Shown here one piece after another: positions 63,094-64,000 of a stretch of DNA of 64,000 nucleotides. A model generated the notes under the pieces. That model had not been told where the DNA came from. It ran no database searches and saw nothing but the letters and a program-made list of their open reading frames with translations. Source of the DNA: an uncultured Planococcus sp. (GTDB taxonomy: Bacteria > Bacillota > Bacilli > Bacillales_A > Planococcaceae); the NCBI GenBank assembly GCA_947493585.1, contig CANLRI010000003.1, forward strand, positions 186,001-250,000, written 5' to 3'. Within the stretch, counting starts at the first letter, position 1; each line of letters starts with the position of its first letter. The position numbers and the translations under genes are program-made.

Positions 63094-63495
63094 TCATTCA
63101 GTTGGTTTTTGGACAATCGCCACTGTACAGCGCGACACGCAGATGAGCCGCTCTTCTTCGTCCACGATTTTAATATCCCAAATCATCGTCGTGCGCCCTC
63201 TATGAAGCGGTGTGCCAATGGCTGTCACGACGCCGTCCTTTTTTCCGCGAATATGGTTGGCGTTGATTTCCAGCCCGACCGCAATTTCTTTTTGCTGATC
63301 AATTGCATGCCAAGTGCCAAAACTTGCCACCGTCTCCGCAAGAACCACCGATGCGCCGCCGTGCAATAAACCGAATGGCTGATGCGTCGCTGCATGTACA
63401 GGCATCGTCGCGACAATACGTTCAGCAGACTGTTCTGTCAGCTCGATGCCAAGCACCCCCATGATCGTTTCTTCCATTGGCTTCATTTTCACCAT
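63094..63495 (-). CDS. PaaI-type hotdog thioesterase
   Basis: A 133-residue hotdog-fold thioesterase with GLLHGGASVVLAETVASFGTWH near residue 44 (central helix with catalytic acidic residue). It lies 28 bases downstream of the acyl-CoA synthetase on the same strand; the pair may recycle acyl groups. ATG 63495 has GAGGGG upstream. Confidence 0.87.
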   Translation of the reverse strand: MVKMKPMEETIMGVLGIELTEQSAERIVATMPVHAATHQPFGLLHGGASVVLAETVASFGTWHAIDQQKEIAVGLEINANHIRGKKDGVVTAIGTPLHRGRTTMIWDIKIVDEEERLICVSRCTVAIVQKPTE

Positions 63496-63522
63496 ATTTG
63501 CCCCTCTTTTCTCATCGCCCAC

Positions 63523-64000
63523 TCAAGACGATAGTTCTCGATATTGTTCGCGCAGCAGGAACTTCTGGATCTTCCCGCTGGCATTGCGCGGCAGCTCCTC
63601 GACAAAACGGTACGAACGCGGCCGCTTGTAGCGAGCGAGGTTTTCGTGATTGACACAGTATTCTTCCAAATCCTGTTCAGTCAGCGATGGATCTTTCGAG
63701 ACGACAAAAGCCAATACCGATTCGCCCCATTTCTCATCCGGAACCCCAAGCACGGCCACGTCCTGTACTTTATCATGGCCATGAAGCGCATCTTCCACTT
63801 CGCGCGGATAGATATTCTCTCCGCCACTGATGATCATATCATCGACGCGGTCGGCGACGTATAAATAACCTTGTTCATCTAAATAACCCAAATCACTCGA
63901 ATGATACCAGCCTTTATAAAGCGCTTTCTCCGTAGCGTCTGCGCGTTGGAAATACCCTTCCATCATGCTTGGCCCGCGCACGATGATTTCTCCGACTTCA
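63523..64000 (-). CDS. Acyl-CoA synthetase / AMP-dependent ligase, C-terminal part (cut by window edge)
   Basis: The 3' end of an adenylate-forming ligase, open beyond base 64000. It shows EVGEIIVRGPSMMEGY, WYHSSDLGYLDEQGYLYVADR with the hinge Asp, DDMIISGGENIYPREVE, and the C-terminal catalytic lysine in NASGKIQKF. It activates a carboxylic acid, probably a fatty or aryl acid, to its CoA ester. Terminal residues end REQYRELSS. Confidence 0.93.
   Translation of the reverse strand, partial: EVGEIIVRGPSMMEGYFQRADATEKALYKGWYHSSDLGYLDEQGYLYVADRVDDMIISGGENIYPREVEDALHGHDKVQDVAVLGVPDEKWGESVLAFVVSKDPSLTEQDLEEYCVNHENLARYKRPRSYRFVEELPRNASGKIQKFLLREQYRELSS

Overview
The window looks like chromosomal DNA from a low-to-moderate GC Firmicute, most likely a Planococcaceae member (Planococcus/Planomicrobium type). 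The evidence is a Bacillales-style gene set (ypsA, ytoQ, yhfI, ykvI, ykvR-like, glgBCDAP, xpt-pbuX behind a purine riboswitch, opuD-type BCCT carrier), strong GGAGG ribosome binding sites with frequent TTG/GTG starts, and many hairpin-plus-T-run terminators. No tRNA, rRNA, phage, plasmid, IS transposase or CRISPR array was seen. The genus is inferred from gene content, not from a search.

Layout. 1-2.5 kb: sbcC (cut by the window edge) and sbcD, divergent from a tiny WYL-like gene; both promoters carry a LexA-like SOS box. 2.8-4.4 kb: ytoQ, then about 1 kb of decayed repeat DNA. 4.4-7 kb: minus-strand set with a small protein ending Cys-Cys, an ArsA-type ATPase, a quinone-oxidoreductase-like enzyme and a membrane protein. 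7-8.8 kb: cstA. 8.9-14.4 kb: a probable acyl-CoA/ketone degradation operon (SDR, acyl-CoA dehydrogenase, NADPH:quinone reductase, MBL hydrolase, frameshifted panE) behind a promoter containing a perfect 18-bp TetR-type palindrome. 14.5-24 kb: threonine/serine dehydratase, ypsA, opuD, a glutamate dehydrogenase-family gene, small catalase, GNAT, several unknowns, an ATP-grasp ligase and a thioesterase. 24-34.7 kb: pepF, an NCS2 permease, a luciferase-like oxidoreductase, yhfI, a YflT stress protein behind a SigB-like promoter, ykvI with a cre-like site, a structured repeat inserted at the ykvI terminator, a YkvR-like gene, a DUF3006/ComEC-like pair and a stress-type SDR. 34.7-42.6 kb: glycogen operon glgBCDAP, its first four genes coupled by ATGA overlaps. 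42.8-50.6 kb: SCO protein plus a small anchored partner, lactonase, shikimate kinase, acetamidase with an inserted zinc ribbon, a membrane protein, proline dehydrogenase and a ring-cleavage dioxygenase. 50.7-64 kb: M50-like pseudoprotease, esterase, guanine-riboswitch xpt-pbuX, thioesterase, second proline dehydrogenase, TspO, DUF4139 protein, fhs, a 23-residue tandem-repeat protein, ogt, TetR regulator, hotdog thioesterase and the 3' end of an acyl-CoA synthetase (cut by the window edge).

Themes. The region is core metabolism and stress handling: carbon storage, amino-acid catabolism (two proline dehydrogenases, GDH-type enzyme, dehydratase), fatty acyl-CoA turnover, purine salvage, osmoprotection and DNA damage. 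The most unusual items are the SOS-boxed divergent promoters at sbcDC, the ArsA/CC-terminal protein module, the pseudo-M50 protein with a charged coiled-coil tail, the 23-residue repeat protein, a probable minus-strand structured RNA at 23.9-24.1 kb, and two copies of a structured intergenic repeat, one lying between two copies of a duplicated terminator.
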